From: Xiphophorus maculatus
Taxonomy: Eukaryota; Chordata; Actinopteri; Cyprinodontiformes; Poeciliidae
Length of the DNA stretch: 64,000 nt
Direction of reading: 5' to 3'
NCBI RefSeq assembly: GCF_002775205.1
Contig: NC_036448.1
Coordinates: 3,374,572-3,438,571 of the forward strand
A program made the position numbers and the translations under genes. This document shows, piece by piece, positions 1 to 22,225 of the stretch. The notes under the pieces were generated by a model. It searched no databases and was not told the DNA's origin. It saw nothing but the letters and a program-made list of their open reading frames with translations. Each line of letters opens with the position of its first letter. Position 1 is the first letter of the stretch.

Positions 1-21
1 TTACGTTTCTGGTGAACGAAA

Positions 22-91
22 CATGAGTAAACCTGACTTCTATAAGCACCTTGTCACACTAGATTTTATTCAGGGATATCAGAGTAAAATG
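22..91 (+). repeat. Tc1-like element fragment, copy 1
   Basis: About 70 bases that recur almost unchanged at 419-490 (shared core GAGTAAACCTGACTTC, then CAGGGATATCAGAGTAAA). The second copy runs on into sequence I recognise from the ends of fish Tc1/mariner-like elements, so this is read as a broken copy of the same terminus. Open reading frames across it are not genes. Confidence 0.55.
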
Positions 92-418
92 CTGGTATCC
101 TTCAAAATCCTCCAAAATGCTGGAGGCAATAAAACATTTCAAAATATTTCTAAACTTTTTTTTACATTTTGCATTTTTACAAAACAGTTGTCTCAAGGAC
201 ACCTACATGTAACTGACTATTTTAATGGCTCAAACACCAAATATGCCTTAATATGCATTTATATGCACAGTGGAAACTGGCTTAGCACATTCTTAGTACA
301 GACAGTCAGTGTCAAGGGGAAGAAATTGTGCTCCTGGATTGGCTGCTTCGCAAACAGCAGCCAATGGCCAAGTTGCATCCAGAGATGCTTTTTATTTTAA
401 ATATTTCAGAAAAAAAAT

Positions 419-650
419 CTGTGAGTAAACCTGACTTCTTTAAGCACCTCGTCACACTAGATTTCATTCAGGGATATCAGAGTAAATTTGAATCAGTACA
501 TATGCATGCCACACTTTTCAGATTTGTTTTCGTAAAAACAAAAAAAATTAAAAGCCATGCATCACTTTCACTTTTACTTATGCATTACTTTGTGTCAAGC
601 TATCGCTGAATATTCTAATAAAATACATAAAAGCTTGTGGTTGTAAGAAG
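419..650 (+). mobile_element. Tc1/mariner-like terminal fragment
   Basis: Starts with the duplicated block also seen at 22-91 and continues through GCATGCCACACTTTTCAGAT to a stretch ending near TTGTGGTTGTAAG. From memory, this order of motifs is typical of the terminal inverted repeat region of a widespread teleost Tc1-like family. A related stretch is at 13140-13215. No transposase coding part is present here. Confidence 0.55.
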
Positions 651-2080
651 GCGAGATGTGAATGAATTACCTTCTGGCAAAACGAAGCTAGTCTTCGTAT
701 TTATGCAAGAAAAACACACTGAACATCTTTAAAAGAAACCCAGCAGGAATATGCTAAGAAAAAATATTACACACAAAGAAAAATTCATTTACAATTTAAA
801 GAGCAACGGCCTTGGCTTTATAATAAGTGTCAGGCGCTATGAGCCCACAGCTACTGAAAGCTTCTCTGTATCACATTCTCTGTGTTTAGCGTTTCAATGG
901 CCCACTTGTTTATTTGTACACAACAATTTATGTAACAGATTAAAATTCACCGTAAATTCAATAAGCGATCTGCTTTTAGTAAAAGGGAGACGGCCCAACA
1001 GAACAAGATCCAGCTGTACGAGGAGGAGATGAATCACCTGTTGTGGATTTAGGAGAGTCCAGCTAATAAGGAACCGGCCCAGACATCTAGGAATATTTCA
1101 TATCTCATCTCCTTATCTTTGAAGCAGCCTGTTCCCAATGACTATTGCATCATATTTATATCTGCCATAAATAAACATCATGAAACTTATCAAGGACTTA
1201 GTCACAAATATCCAGTTCCTTATAGAATGTATACTACATATATTCCTATTATTATTATTTTTTGCAGTAGTTACTATTATTATTATTATGTAACTATATT
1301 ATTATATTATTCGTAGTTATTATTATTGTTATTATTATTAGACACTACATGTCATGATTTGGGTGGTTATTTTTTCCTGGGTGTCTTTGTGTTGTGGAAG
1401 GAAACTAGAAGATCGAGCATTCAGTTTCCCGGCATGCATTATGATGTACTCATGTTTTCAGCTAGGTTAGGGCGTGTTAGGTCAATAAGAAATTACACGC
1501 AAGTAATATATCATTTTCCAGAACATGTCTGATGACGCTACATAAACATATGCGAGACGTGAAACAAGCTTTGACAGATAAACATGGTTGGTCTGAAGGG
1601 TCGTTTCTCTGCTCCGGCGGAGACATTAGTCCGTTCACACGTGTGAAGTTGCGGCAGATGACGCTGTCGTCGTTTCCCCCTTTGGGGAAACAAGGATATC
1701 AATTTTTCGACTTGAATTAGCAGCGTGTGTCTGGGAAAAAGTGAAAAAAACAAACCAACAAATAAACACGCCGACATCACATTACTCATTTTGGGAAAAT
1801 GAGCGGCTGACTTTCCAGCAATTTTCATAGGACGCTGGGCGATAGACAGACAACGCACAGTCCGGTTCCCCACAGTATTTATAACTTGGTCAGCTGACCT
1901 TGCACTTGGACGCAACCACTACGCGGGGAGAGTTGGAAATATTAAAAACCTATTCATTTAAGTTTATAGAGTTGACATATCTCACAGTAAACACCATAAA
2001 ACACCTAAGAGAAAGCGTGTCTGTGACATGCACATGTAGTGTTTGCATAAAGTGCTTTTAATGCAGTTTTAGGGGATGTA
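651..2080. other. Intergenic DNA, no gene seen
   Basis: AT-rich sequence with no convincing exon. It includes a TAT/ATT low-complexity tract at about 1246-1341. The short reading frames here lack recognisable domains and are probably chance. Confidence 0.6.
1246..1341. repeat. (TAT)n low-complexity tract
   Basis: Interrupted ATT/TAT triplet repeat read directly from the sequence. Confidence 0.85.
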
Positions 2081-2217
2081 CGGCGGAGAGAGCCTCCCCC
2101 GCCCCGCGCATAATGGCTCAGCCTTCTGTTGAAATTCCGAGAATTGAGCCGCTGTGTTTCTTAGAACTGGATTCTCAGAACTGGTGATGCTCAGAGTTTC
2201 GAGGAAACTTTTATAAG
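2080..2217 (+). promoter_or_regulatory. bcl6: Probable bcl6 5' noncoding exon with four TTCNNNGAA sites
   Basis: A GC-rich start (CCTCCCCCGCCCCGCG) leads into four TTCNNNGAA sites within 72 bases: TTCCGAGAA 2135-2143, TTCTTAGAA 2158-2166, TTCTCAGAA 2172-2180 and TTCGAGGAA 2198-2206. TTCNNNGAA is the core bound by STAT proteins and overlaps the BCL6 zinc-finger site. Mammalian BCL6 is known to repress itself through such sites in its first noncoding exon. A possible splice donor (AAG|GTGACT) sits at 2217/2218. The coding start is about 2 kb downstream, as expected if the first exon is noncoding. Exon boundaries are inferred; the motifs are seen. Confidence 0.6.
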
Positions 2218-4224
2218 GTGACTTTTTTTTCCCTCTCTCTCTCTCTTCCTATTTTCTCAGAAGTGTAGGGAAGCAGCACAGGCTTGTGCAGCCGCTCCAG
2301 CTGCTGTCGAGCTGGAGATTTTTATTTATTTAGTGTATTTTGTGAACATTTAAGCTGAGAGCGAACTGACATATGTGAACTGTGGTGGTTATTTTTGACA
2401 GCCGGAGTCATGTTGCGCTGTTTTAAACGGAAGCGCGGTGTTGGGACCGTGTTTTTCTTCATTAGACAGACTTATTCTGCTTCCGCTCAGTGTTTAGCAA
2501 CTGCGGTGTTTTAGTAAACCTGTAAGCGCTGGATAATTTTCTAACTTGTAGCTTAACGTTCGCAAATATTATTTCACTCTTTTCAGTTTACTATTTCACA
2601 AGTTTAATGCCATGTTGGGTTTAGCTGTGGCGCAACAGTACCGGTCTGTCTGGTTCAGTCACTTCCAATTTCCTTTGCGCAGTTTCTTTTTTCGACGGCG
2701 AAAGTTTTTTTTTTTTTTTTTTATTCGACCCATTGTTGCTAAAGCGTTGTTTTTCGCCGTTTGTTTTGATAGTAGAACCAGCTGTAAAACACTTAACAGG
2801 ACCCTGGACACATTCCAGGACGGTGCCAGCGCAGCTTTAACACTTCTATTTGCAAACTTGACAGGACTTTGCGCTGGCCTGCTCTCAAGCAGCCCGAAGT
2901 TGCCCTGTAACAACTAAACCACTCCTTGAACTCGACAAAATCTTTTTCGCATCGTGACGTGTGAGATTTAGTGTAGCAATTTTAAGGGGTTTAGGAACAC
3001 GGTGGGTGATTGGTTAGCTGGGGGGGCGTGTGAGTGAATGTAAACTGGTTAAATCAGACGAGTTCCCCTGATGTGGGGGAACAGAAAACCTCTCCGTCCG
3101 CGCGCTGGCAGCTCCAGTCTGAGCAGGAAGGACGGAATGTGCTCGCGCGCTGCAGGCTGCCAGCGCGCGCTCTGCGCCAGTTCGTCTGCGAACATTGGAG
3201 AAACATGAGAAAGGTGTCCCGTAATAGCCCGGGAACATTGTAACAAACGTATTTATTTTCTTTTGGGGGGGGGGGATATCAAATTAATTCGAATTTATTT
3301 TTACCCACCTTAAAAACGAAAAATGTATTTCAAAACTATGTAGGGTGTGTAAATACAACCCTATTGATTAAGCCTGCAGGAGTTTAAAAGGGGGAAAAAA
3401 GCACATGTATGCACTAGGTAGATATATCGTGTTTACTATCCTGTCGTTAAGACCCAGTTGACGGGAAGCAGAGTTTCACATAGTTTGGTAAACATGTTTT
3501 TTTTCCGTTTACAATGGCGCCATCTGGTGTTGAAACGCAAGTGCAACACCTTCTAAGTTGTGTCGTTGTGAATGGCGGATTGTCAGTGGGGATGTGAAGG
3601 AAGTGCCAAGGTGACAGTCACTTATACAAATGTGCAAGCTGCTTTTTATTATAATATTTTCCATGCATACATTTCAGAAAGCTTTGAGTTGCAGTACTTA
3701 AATTGTTGCTAAATGTATCTTTTTTTTATGTTTTCCATTTTTGTCCTACTTAGTGCCTTTTTTAAATTTCCACCACTTACTAGCCCCGTCACACCCATAC
3801 ATTTCTTGTATTTTTAATACTTATAAATAATTTTATGCAATAATTTATGAGTGAAAATGACTAGCTGTAATGAGTTGCAGCATTGTTTTTAGTTTTTCTT
3901 TTATATCAATATATTTGTGTGCTTTGCAGTGCCTCTTTTAACTGACCCCATCCTCAAATATTACAGCTCCCCTCACCTCCACTGCATGAATAAGCTAACA
4001 AGTCTTTCAAAACACACTTTTATGTTGTCCAACATGATTAATAAACATTTATTCATATCTGGATTTATATAATTATTTCCTGGTTTCTATGACTTTTTTT
4101 ATGTGTTGGATCTTGAGCTGAATTTATTTGCAAAAAATACAAAGACCTTACATTCAGTATTCACCGACCTCGCTTTGAATCTTTTATTTTTTATTTTTTG
4201 CACCTCTGCACAGATTGCGACAGC
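2218..4224 (+). other. Probable bcl6 5' intron with CpG-rich block
   Basis: No coding exon recognised. A CpG-rich block at about 3090-3180 contains a perfect 14-bp inverted repeat (CGCGCGCTGGCAGC at 3099-3112, its complement at 3156-3169). It could be a second bcl6 promoter or noncoding exon, but nothing decides this. A poly-T run lies near 2706-2722 and a poly-G run near 3266-3275. Confidence 0.45.
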
Positions 4225-7114
<2,890 letters not shown>

Positions 7115-7485
7115 GTTAGCCGCCGGCCACTGCTTACGGACTAAGTCAAAAAAAAATACAGAGCGGACGCTCAAGTGTAATATCTGCCTTTTTTTTTTTT
7201 TTCGGGCTTACACACGTTGCACGTATCCACGTGTGAGAGACGCTAGTCTGCGCTTTTATTTTGAATGTCCCAACAACAGAATGTACGTCTTGAATGTGAA
7301 TCTGAGTGGGTATTTCTCCATTTTGCAAATACCTCGACAGAATGTCAGCCCTCTTTGTCGCTCGATTATTGAATCACTGTTACACTTTGGTTTTAGATGA
7401 GGTATGAACCTGCCCAGTAATTGGTCTGATGCAGTCATGATGCCGATTTAAACTTTTCTTTCATAAAGCTCTTTGTGTAAATAAG

Positions 7486-7520
<35 letters not shown>

Positions 7521-8086
7521 TTTCAGATAGCTACTATTTGCTGGCAGAGTGTGAATATAGTATTAACATTTGGTACATTTTTTCCTCATGGAGTGGCTTG
7601 ACTGTCAGTCATGCTGTGGGCTTTTTATTTTTGCTGTGTCATAGATTGTGGAACATGCTGTAATATTTACAGACTGTCATTTGTTTTAAAACTCGCTACT
7701 TTTTGTACATATTGAATATTTTTTCACAGATTTTTTTTTTTTGAGCTTGGTGTCTTGCACATGCCCATGATGTTGTAATATATCTGTGTTCATACATTAG
7801 CTCGAGTATTTCTACTTTAAATGTTCTCAACGGCTCCTTAAACCCTGTTCCCGGCACTTTTATATTCTTGTTTATTTTTGTAAATGTGATTCTTTCTCTA
7901 ATATTTGGTGCTGCAGCAATCCATTTCCCCCTAAGGGATTTTTTCCCCCCCTTACTTAACCGTGCGCTTCGTAAAACACTCATCATATTTGGCAGATTTT
8001 CTGTGCCTTACATTTACATTTCTCTGTTGGCTTTTTCCACAGACTGACAATTATTTGTATTTTAATTGTGACCATCTGAAAGCTCT

Positions 8087-8139
8087 GGTACTTCACTGCT
8101 GTGTTTATAGTCAACATATAAACACAGCAGTGAAGTACC
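8087..8139. repeat. Perfect 23-bp hairpin, 7-nt loop
   Basis: Arms 8087-8109 and 8117-8139 are exact reverse complements (core GTACTTCACTGCTGTG) around loop 8110-8116. In bcl6 mRNA it would fold as an uninterrupted stem. Confidence 0.9.
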
Positions 8140-8140
8140 A

Positions 8141-8170
8141 AGTACCAAGGCATGTGTTTGCCTTGGTACT
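8141..8170. repeat. Perfect 12-bp hairpin, 6-nt loop
   Basis: AGTACCAAGGCA (8141-8152) and its exact complement (8159-8170), one base after the larger hairpin. The two share the GTACC/GGTAC ends. Confidence 0.85.
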
Positions 8171-9845
8171 CGAGCTAATTAATGCATATGCATGTTAAGG
8201 TACCGTTGGTTTGGAAGCACCTCACCTGAAGGGTGAAGCTCTTTAATGTGCAGACACCAGGCCTCAAGCTAAAACACTCAGGAATATCAGTACTATGTAA
8301 GCAAATGTGTTTCTAATGGCAATTGAATATACATATGAAATATATTTATAAATATATTTATATATATGACAATAAAATGTGTATTGTGAAGCATACATGC
8401 ATCACTCCTTCATTTTTGGGTGTTAAATTACCACTATGAGACTTAGTGACATATTTATAATGCCGAAACCTGACTACATTAAAATATGACTAAATGATGA
8501 AGTAAAGATGAGTAGACTTGTAAAACTAAAAAACAAACTCTATCACAACACATTTTCAGGGATGCAGACTGCTTCAAACCGTGTTAAACAGGAGCCTGGG
8601 CGGCCTACACAAAGCACTCAGTTTAACCCCATTTAAACTATAGGATTAGTTAAAAGTGAGATGGTGAGTCAACCGTTCTCGTCCAACATCAGTGTCTGAC
8701 CTCACAAATATGTTTCCTGGAGAAAGGTCTGATATTCGCATTAAAAATATCCCTAAACATTGTGGGATAATAATTAGCATATTATTGCAAACATGCCGTA
8801 TTTGATCATTTCACATCAGGATGAGTTCTGGTTCTCACAGACCTGTTAGTCTGTATTTAAGAAGCAACTCTATTCTACACTAAGGACCAGTATTTATTGC
8901 ACCTGTACAGCACATTTTCCATCATTAAAAAGCTTTTCTTTTTTTTTTTCTTTTACATAATCACAACTATTACATGTATTTTTCATCCAGATTAATGGTG
9001 TGTAAAAACTAACTTCCAACTGGACGCTTCGAGCCCTCGGCATGTGTAAAGTTGGCAACGTTTTCTTTGTGTTTCACCAAGGAAAATTTCATCACCACTA
9101 AGCTTCTTTATAGTTTACTTAAAATGTCTTGACATGGACACCCAGGGTCACAAATACAGTTTAGTCAAGTTAAGGTACATTCAAAGAAAACTTTTGGTTT
9201 TCTACAAGGGAGGCCTCTGTCTTTGTACACATGTGTGCATGAATGAGTGACATATAGAAAAATGTCCATACAGACCTTATGAAGGCTTCATGGACGCTTC
9301 CCAGGTGTATTTCAGACTAGTCATCCTGACATGGCTTGGGTTAGCTCCGCCCACTGACGGTGATAAGGCCGACAGATAAATTCAGGATTCGCTGCAGCAG
9401 AAGACCATGTCATTAAACAGTGAAATACATTTCTGCTTGCTGTAAATTGCTGTTTTATTAATACATGTTATAACTACATGATTAGTATTAGAATCATCAA
9501 ATCATTGCTTAGTTCACTTTTTCATACGACAGCTTTAATTGACTATATAGTTAGGCCTATTGAGTGAATTTTAAACCTGGTTATGAAGTTGTGTTTTCAG
9601 TACGCCTTTGACCGAAATGACTTGTTGAACTTGTTCCTCAGAATCTGGATTAGTTTGAGGCGTTTCTATGTTAAATGTCTGTCTTCTGATCTATAAATGA
9701 CTAAAAACAACGATATACATATAAATAAAAACAAAACGATCTTAAAAAAAAACTTCAGAAATAGTAAAACTATTTTCACAAACAACATTTTGTCTTTTTT
9801 TTTGGTTCATAAACTCCGAAAACATGCATTTAAATATGGGATATT

Positions 9846-9859
9846 CCGCCCCCTGCTGG
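9846..9859 (-). promoter_or_regulatory. CTCF-like motif
   Basis: CCGCCCCCTGCTGG fits the reverse complement of the CTCF consensus CCASYAGRKGGCRS at every position. It sits between the converging bcl6 and cmpk1 3' ends. Motif match only; binding is not shown. Confidence 0.5.
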
Positions 9860-10109
9860 TTGATGATGTGATGTTTAAAACTTGAATAGATCTTTGCTAT
9901 CAATAGCACACGCAGTGCTTTGAACAAGTATGTTCCCCTTCCAGGTCTCTTCAGTCTGTGCTTTATTTTCCTCTCCTCTAAAGGTTTGAGGTCATTAAGG
10001 AAATTTTTGGATCAAAGATAACATGAAAAAAATACAAAAAACAAATGGAACCATAAAGTCAAGTCAATTCAAAAATACTTCATTCATATCGCAGCAGGAA
10101 GTACATTGG

Positions 10110-10516
10110 GTGAAAATTTATTCGATGTGTGTAAAACTTTGTCAATATAACGTTAATGTCGAAAAAATGGTCCAATGTCGCTTCCATTCAATTAAAAAAC
10201 GAATTAAAATCACACAGAATAAGTTTGTGATAGGTCATTAAAAAATGCTCACGCACCTTCGAGCAGTGGCTGCATCCGGTTGTTGATCATGTGACTCATG
10301 CGACGAGAACGTTTCTTTTCCTTTGCAGTTTGGCGAAAAAAAAACAATTTATATAAAGCCAAAAAAAAAACAACAAAAAAAACCCACCTTATCCAAGTGA
10401 AAAATGTGTTTTTAGTGTAATAATTTTTTTTTCTTCAACATTTGCATGTTTTTATTGAGCCAATTTATTTTCAAAAAGTCAAATTGCACAGACTTGCTCA
10501 ATGGAAACACAGCTGT
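10110..10516 (+). mobile_element. GCTGCGTTTCC MITE (Tc1/mariner-type), copy 1
   Basis: Shares ordered blocks with the copies at 14085, 31425, 41127, 42330, 45247 and 54172: GTGTAAAACTTTGTC, GTTGATCATGTGACT, and an end resembling CTCAATGGAAACACAGCT. About 400 bp, no coding capacity. Left end diverged. Confidence 0.65.
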
Positions 10517-10684
10517 CTACACATTGTGTTGGATTTTGACTCTGTGTTGATATTAACATATGTAGTGATGTGTGCTGGGTGTGGCTAATGAAACAGGATT
10601 CAACACAGCTCACAGTTGACTTTGATAGGTATTCTGGATAAAAATAAATTTAATAACTCAAAATGTTATGATAAACAGTAAACT

Positions 10685-10723
10685 ATATATTGGTTATGAT
10701 ATTTGGAATCATAACCAATATAT
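10685..10723. repeat. Perfect 16-bp hairpin, 7-nt loop
   Basis: ATATATTGGTTATGAT at 10685-10700 and its exact complement at 10708-10723. Confidence 0.9.
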
Positions 10724-11449
10724 CACCAAAACAAAACCCCTCAATGTTTTGTTTTCACTTTCCATCTTTATGAATCCTCCTCAAACACATCATACAAAAA
10801 AATGTTCCTTTTCATCTACATATTTATTTCAACTTGTCCCAGATGTTATTTCCTCAATGAAGTGCATCAAAATGTTCTGCTAAAGACACGTCTCACTCTT
10901 CCCACCTTTCCCCCCCAACCAGACGCTGGATGCTTCCACGTGGAGCAGCCGCTGTCCAAACATGACACAGATGTAGAACTGAATTCAATGAGATGCCTGA
11001 AAGGTTATTGGCAGATCGATGAAGAGTCTACTCGGTCCTTGTCGCCAGGTCACATGACAGTTTGGTCTGAAGCATCACAGCTCCTTTTCACGACATGATA
11101 CTGTGAAGACATTAGTGCTAAGTACCATGTTGATGATAGCGTTCAGCGTCTTTGATAAAATTATAAGCGTCTCGAGAGGAGAAGCGCTGAACGGGTCGAT
11201 GGCGAGTAGCTGCTGGGCATCTCCTCCCGTCCCCTGGCCCCCAGGACCCGACACCCAACTCCATCACTTGAACCACCGCACGTCGTGTTCGCGCGAACAG
11301 CGTGGCGTTTACAAAAAGACATGGAAATCAAATGGAAAACGAACATAAAAACTCATCTGGAAGGACATAGAAATGCATTAAAGTAGTATCGCAGTGGATA
11401 AAAAGAAACTTAAAAAGATAAATGAATGTTGCTGACAGCTGGGAGGAAC

Positions 11450-19309
<7,860 letters not shown>

Positions 19310-20912
19310 ATGAGCATACTGCCCAGGCATCACTTGGTCCCTCCTTCTCTGTTTTTGCTCCTTCTGCTTGTCGCCTGCACTATGGGCTGCCTTCAAAGCA
19401 TCGCCTGCAAGCCCCGCATCAGGCGGGAGAACATCGTGGTGTACGAGGTGTCTGCCTCCATTGACCAGTGTCCTACAATCATAGAGGAGAACTCACCGAT
19501 TGTGCTCCGTTATAAGACACCCTACTTCAGGGCCTCAGCAGGAGTTGTGATGCCGCCTGTGCCCCGCAATGAGACCTGGGTGGTGGGCTGGATCCAAGCC
19601 TGTACCCAGATGGAGTTCTACAACACCTATGGTGATATTGGCATGTGAGGAGAAGACACCACCTGGCTTTTTATGTTGCATCTTCACTCAGGCAAAGTAA
19701 GTTTCACCTTTCTGTGTCCTGTCTTGGCGCAGGTCTAGCTGGGAGCTACCAGAGCTGCGAGAGGGCCGGGTGAAGGCCATCAGCGACTCGGATGGCGTCA
19801 GCTACCCTTGGTATGGCAACACCACGGAGACGGTGACCCTGACCGGCCCCACATCCAAACCATCTCGGCTGACGGTCAGCATGAATGACAACTTCTACCC
19901 CAGCGTGACCTGGGCAGTCCCCATTAGCAACAGCAACACCCCGATGCTGACCCACATCACCCGGGACCAGAGCTTCATCACCTGGCTGGTGGCCATGAAC
20001 TCTGTCACCAAGGTAGGAGCTGACCGCAGAGAGCAAGCCGGCTGTCTGTTCTCACATCATTTTTGCTTCGGTTTCACGTGCGTCCATCAACATTTTTGTC
20101 TGAGCTGTTAATGCAGAACACTGGCTGTACATCCAGACTCTGTATTTCACACAGACAGGCTGTGATGGTATCAGCTCCTCTTGCACTTTTCTCTTTTGGT
20201 GTAAAGTTACAAATGACTGAATTATGGCCAATGGAAAGCCCCTGCAGTGGTCATTAAAACTCAGTCAGGCTGCAGCAGAAGATTTTAGTCAGGCCTGTTT
20301 TCTGTTGAGCTTGTTTAGCTTCTCTCTGGACAGATAAGCATAGTTTAAGACCAGCGGTGCTCAACTCCAGTCCTCAAGACTGCAACTTTCAGATGCATCC
20401 CTGCTCCCAGCCATTTAGTCAAAAGGCTCAATTCTTTCACCAGTTCAGCTCTGCAAAGACCTGGTAACGGTGAGTTCATTTGATCCAGCTGTGTTAGAGA
20501 AGGTATGCGTCTAAAAGTTGCAGGGTGTTAGCTCTCCAGGAGTCGAATTGGACACCCCTGTTCAAGACAAACAATCATGTAATAGATAACATAATGCAAC
20601 TTCATCATAATTCCCATTATTGAAGGAGTATTCCTGCCATACCGAGTACATCCTTCTTGTCTTCTCTAGGAGCGCATTGTGTTGCAGACGGTGCGGTGGA
20701 GGATGCGGGTCGACATCGCCGTGGATCCGGACATGCCACTCGGATCCAGGGCCTCGCTTGTTGGTCGACCGTACCAGGAGCAGCCGCACATCCTCAACTA
20801 CCAGGAGCCCATTCCTCCCAATGCTCTGGGAAGGCCGAACGCCAACGACGCCCAAGTGCTGATGTGGAGGCCGCGTAGAGGGGCACCGCTTGTGGTCATA
20901 CCGCCAAAATAG
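19310..20912 (+). CDS. fam78b: FAM78B family protein
   Basis: Function unknown. Exons 19310-19644, 19733-20012, 20670-20912; 858 nt, 285 aa from the first ATG or 261 aa from the ATG at 19382. The 261-aa form equals human FAM78B in length. Conserved stretches include RRENIVVYEV (FAM78B rather than FAM78A), VLRYKTPYFRASAGVVMPP, ETWVVGWIQAC, ISDSDGVSYPWYGNTTET, NDNFYPSVTWAVP and the C-terminus VLMWRPRRGAPLVVIPPK. The upstream ATG adds 24 residues with a leucine-rich hydrophobic run, resembling the N-terminus of FAM78A. The inner start MGCLQSIA fits an N-myristoylation signal (Gly2, Ser6). The first exon ends AT|G, giving the GM-SSWELP junction known from the family. Confidence 0.93.
20352..20560. 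mobile_element. hAT-type MITE, diverged copy
   Basis: Ends CAGCGGTGCTCAACTCCAG and GGACACCCCTG, with internal CAACTTTCAGATGCATC and CGTCTAAAAGTTGCAGG matching the 12051-12273 element. Flanked by TTTAAGAC/TTCAAGAC, an 8-bp duplication with one change. In fam78b intron 2. Confidence 0.8.
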
Positions 20913-22225
20913 GAGGGGCTGAAATCTCTGCACAGACAAAAGCATAGGTGCTCCCTTTAAGGAAAAAGGGAGGACAGAGTGGTCACAGTGCCCGCTGGTG
21001 TCCTTGCAGGTCCTAATCTCTAAAGGACTGAAGTGGACTGTTACCTTAAGCCAAAGCGAAGGTTGAATCTTGAATCTGACACAGCAGTCAGACGAAAACA
21101 CCACAGTTTGTCCTCCAGGACCTTGAGCGACATCAAGGCTTGTTTAAACCCCGCCGCCCCCCGATAAGTTTTGAACTGCATATTTATCTCTGCCTGCATT
21201 TTAGCAAAGTACAAACCCAGTTTTTAGACGTACCGCAGAGGTATTAGTCAACAACAAGAACTGTATCCCGCATCCTTATGTAGACCTTATTGCATGAGAG
21301 TGAGGAGACTGGGAAAAAAAAGAAGAAGAAGAAGAAGAAAAAAAACTGTTCTTATAGAAGTTTAAGAGCAGCAGTTTGTTTTGTATAACTTGATACCTGA
21401 AGACATTTTGATTGACAAGTCAGCCAAAATACAATGTGGGCTGGTTTGACCTCGTCTGTGCCAACAAAGGCCTTTCAGCACACCCAGTACTGCTATTAAA
21501 GGATGTACTCAGATCAGTTCAAGGAATCTTAAGTATTATATGAGTCTTTTTAGGTTTAAGATTAAACCCATGCATCCATCAGATTGTATTGAGAGCACCC
21601 ACGTGGAAGGGGAACTCTACTGCTACCGTTTTCACCAGAGTCCTCTAACACTTCTGGCATATTTTCGCCTCTTTCGTGCAGCTCATATATTGTATTTCAA
21701 TGGGTGTCGGATGGCTTTAAAGATGAGCTGGATCTCTTCATGCGTTAAATAAATAAAGAAAACAAACAAACAATGCCAGACAAGCTTATAAGTACAGTGT
21801 AAATGAGTTGGAATACTGCCATAAGGCACACTGACACTTACTGTAGCTGGAGGTGTCCACCAACCAGAGTGGCACTAATAAAGTTATGTCACAGATAAAG
21901 TTAGTCCAGTAATGGATTGTATACGTATTCTTAATAGTTTTCTTGGTCTGGAATTAAACCAAGACTACTTCTAAGAAGTCACTCTTCTGCCCCCAGCCTC
22001 CTTGGCAGTCCTGTATGCGTAATATTTTTTATGAACATGAATTTAAGAAAAGAACATGCTTCAGAGACTTGCGACGTTTATTTACTACACATAAATGCTC
22101 GTGTCATTTTTATTTTTTTCTCTCCCCACTTCTCCACCTACATGGGGCAAACTGTATCAGATTTTGAGAAACAAATAAATGATAAAATGATGATTTATAT
22201 ATGTGACAATTTAAATAAAACTTGA
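20913..22225 (+). other. fam78b: fam78b 3'UTR (probable)
   Basis: No reading frame of note. Poly(A) signals AATAAA at 21748-21757 (two overlapping) and 22214-22219. A (GAA)n tract lies at about 21322-21342. Confidence 0.55.

Larger units (their letters stand above)
7115..8395 (+). other. bcl6: bcl6 3'UTR
   Basis: Non-coding sequence from the bcl6 stop to an AATAAA at 8371-8376. It holds a (TA)n microsatellite at about 7484-7520, a Pumilio-type TGTACATA at 7704-7711, and two adjacent hairpins (8087-8139 and 8141-8170). The 3' end is inferred from the poly(A) signal. Confidence 0.65.
8396..11449. other. Gap between bcl6 and cmpk1 3' ends
   Basis: The two genes converge here. Part must be cmpk1 3'UTR (minus strand), but its end is unclear: AATAAA-type signals in minus orientation occur near 9962, 10118 and 10451. 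The gap also holds a CTCF-like site, a TA-flanked MITE and a hairpin, listed separately. No further gene seen. Confidence 0.5.

Noticed and set aside
8087-8170. Hairpins as transcription terminators
   Set aside because: Rho-independent terminators are bacterial; this is vertebrate DNA.
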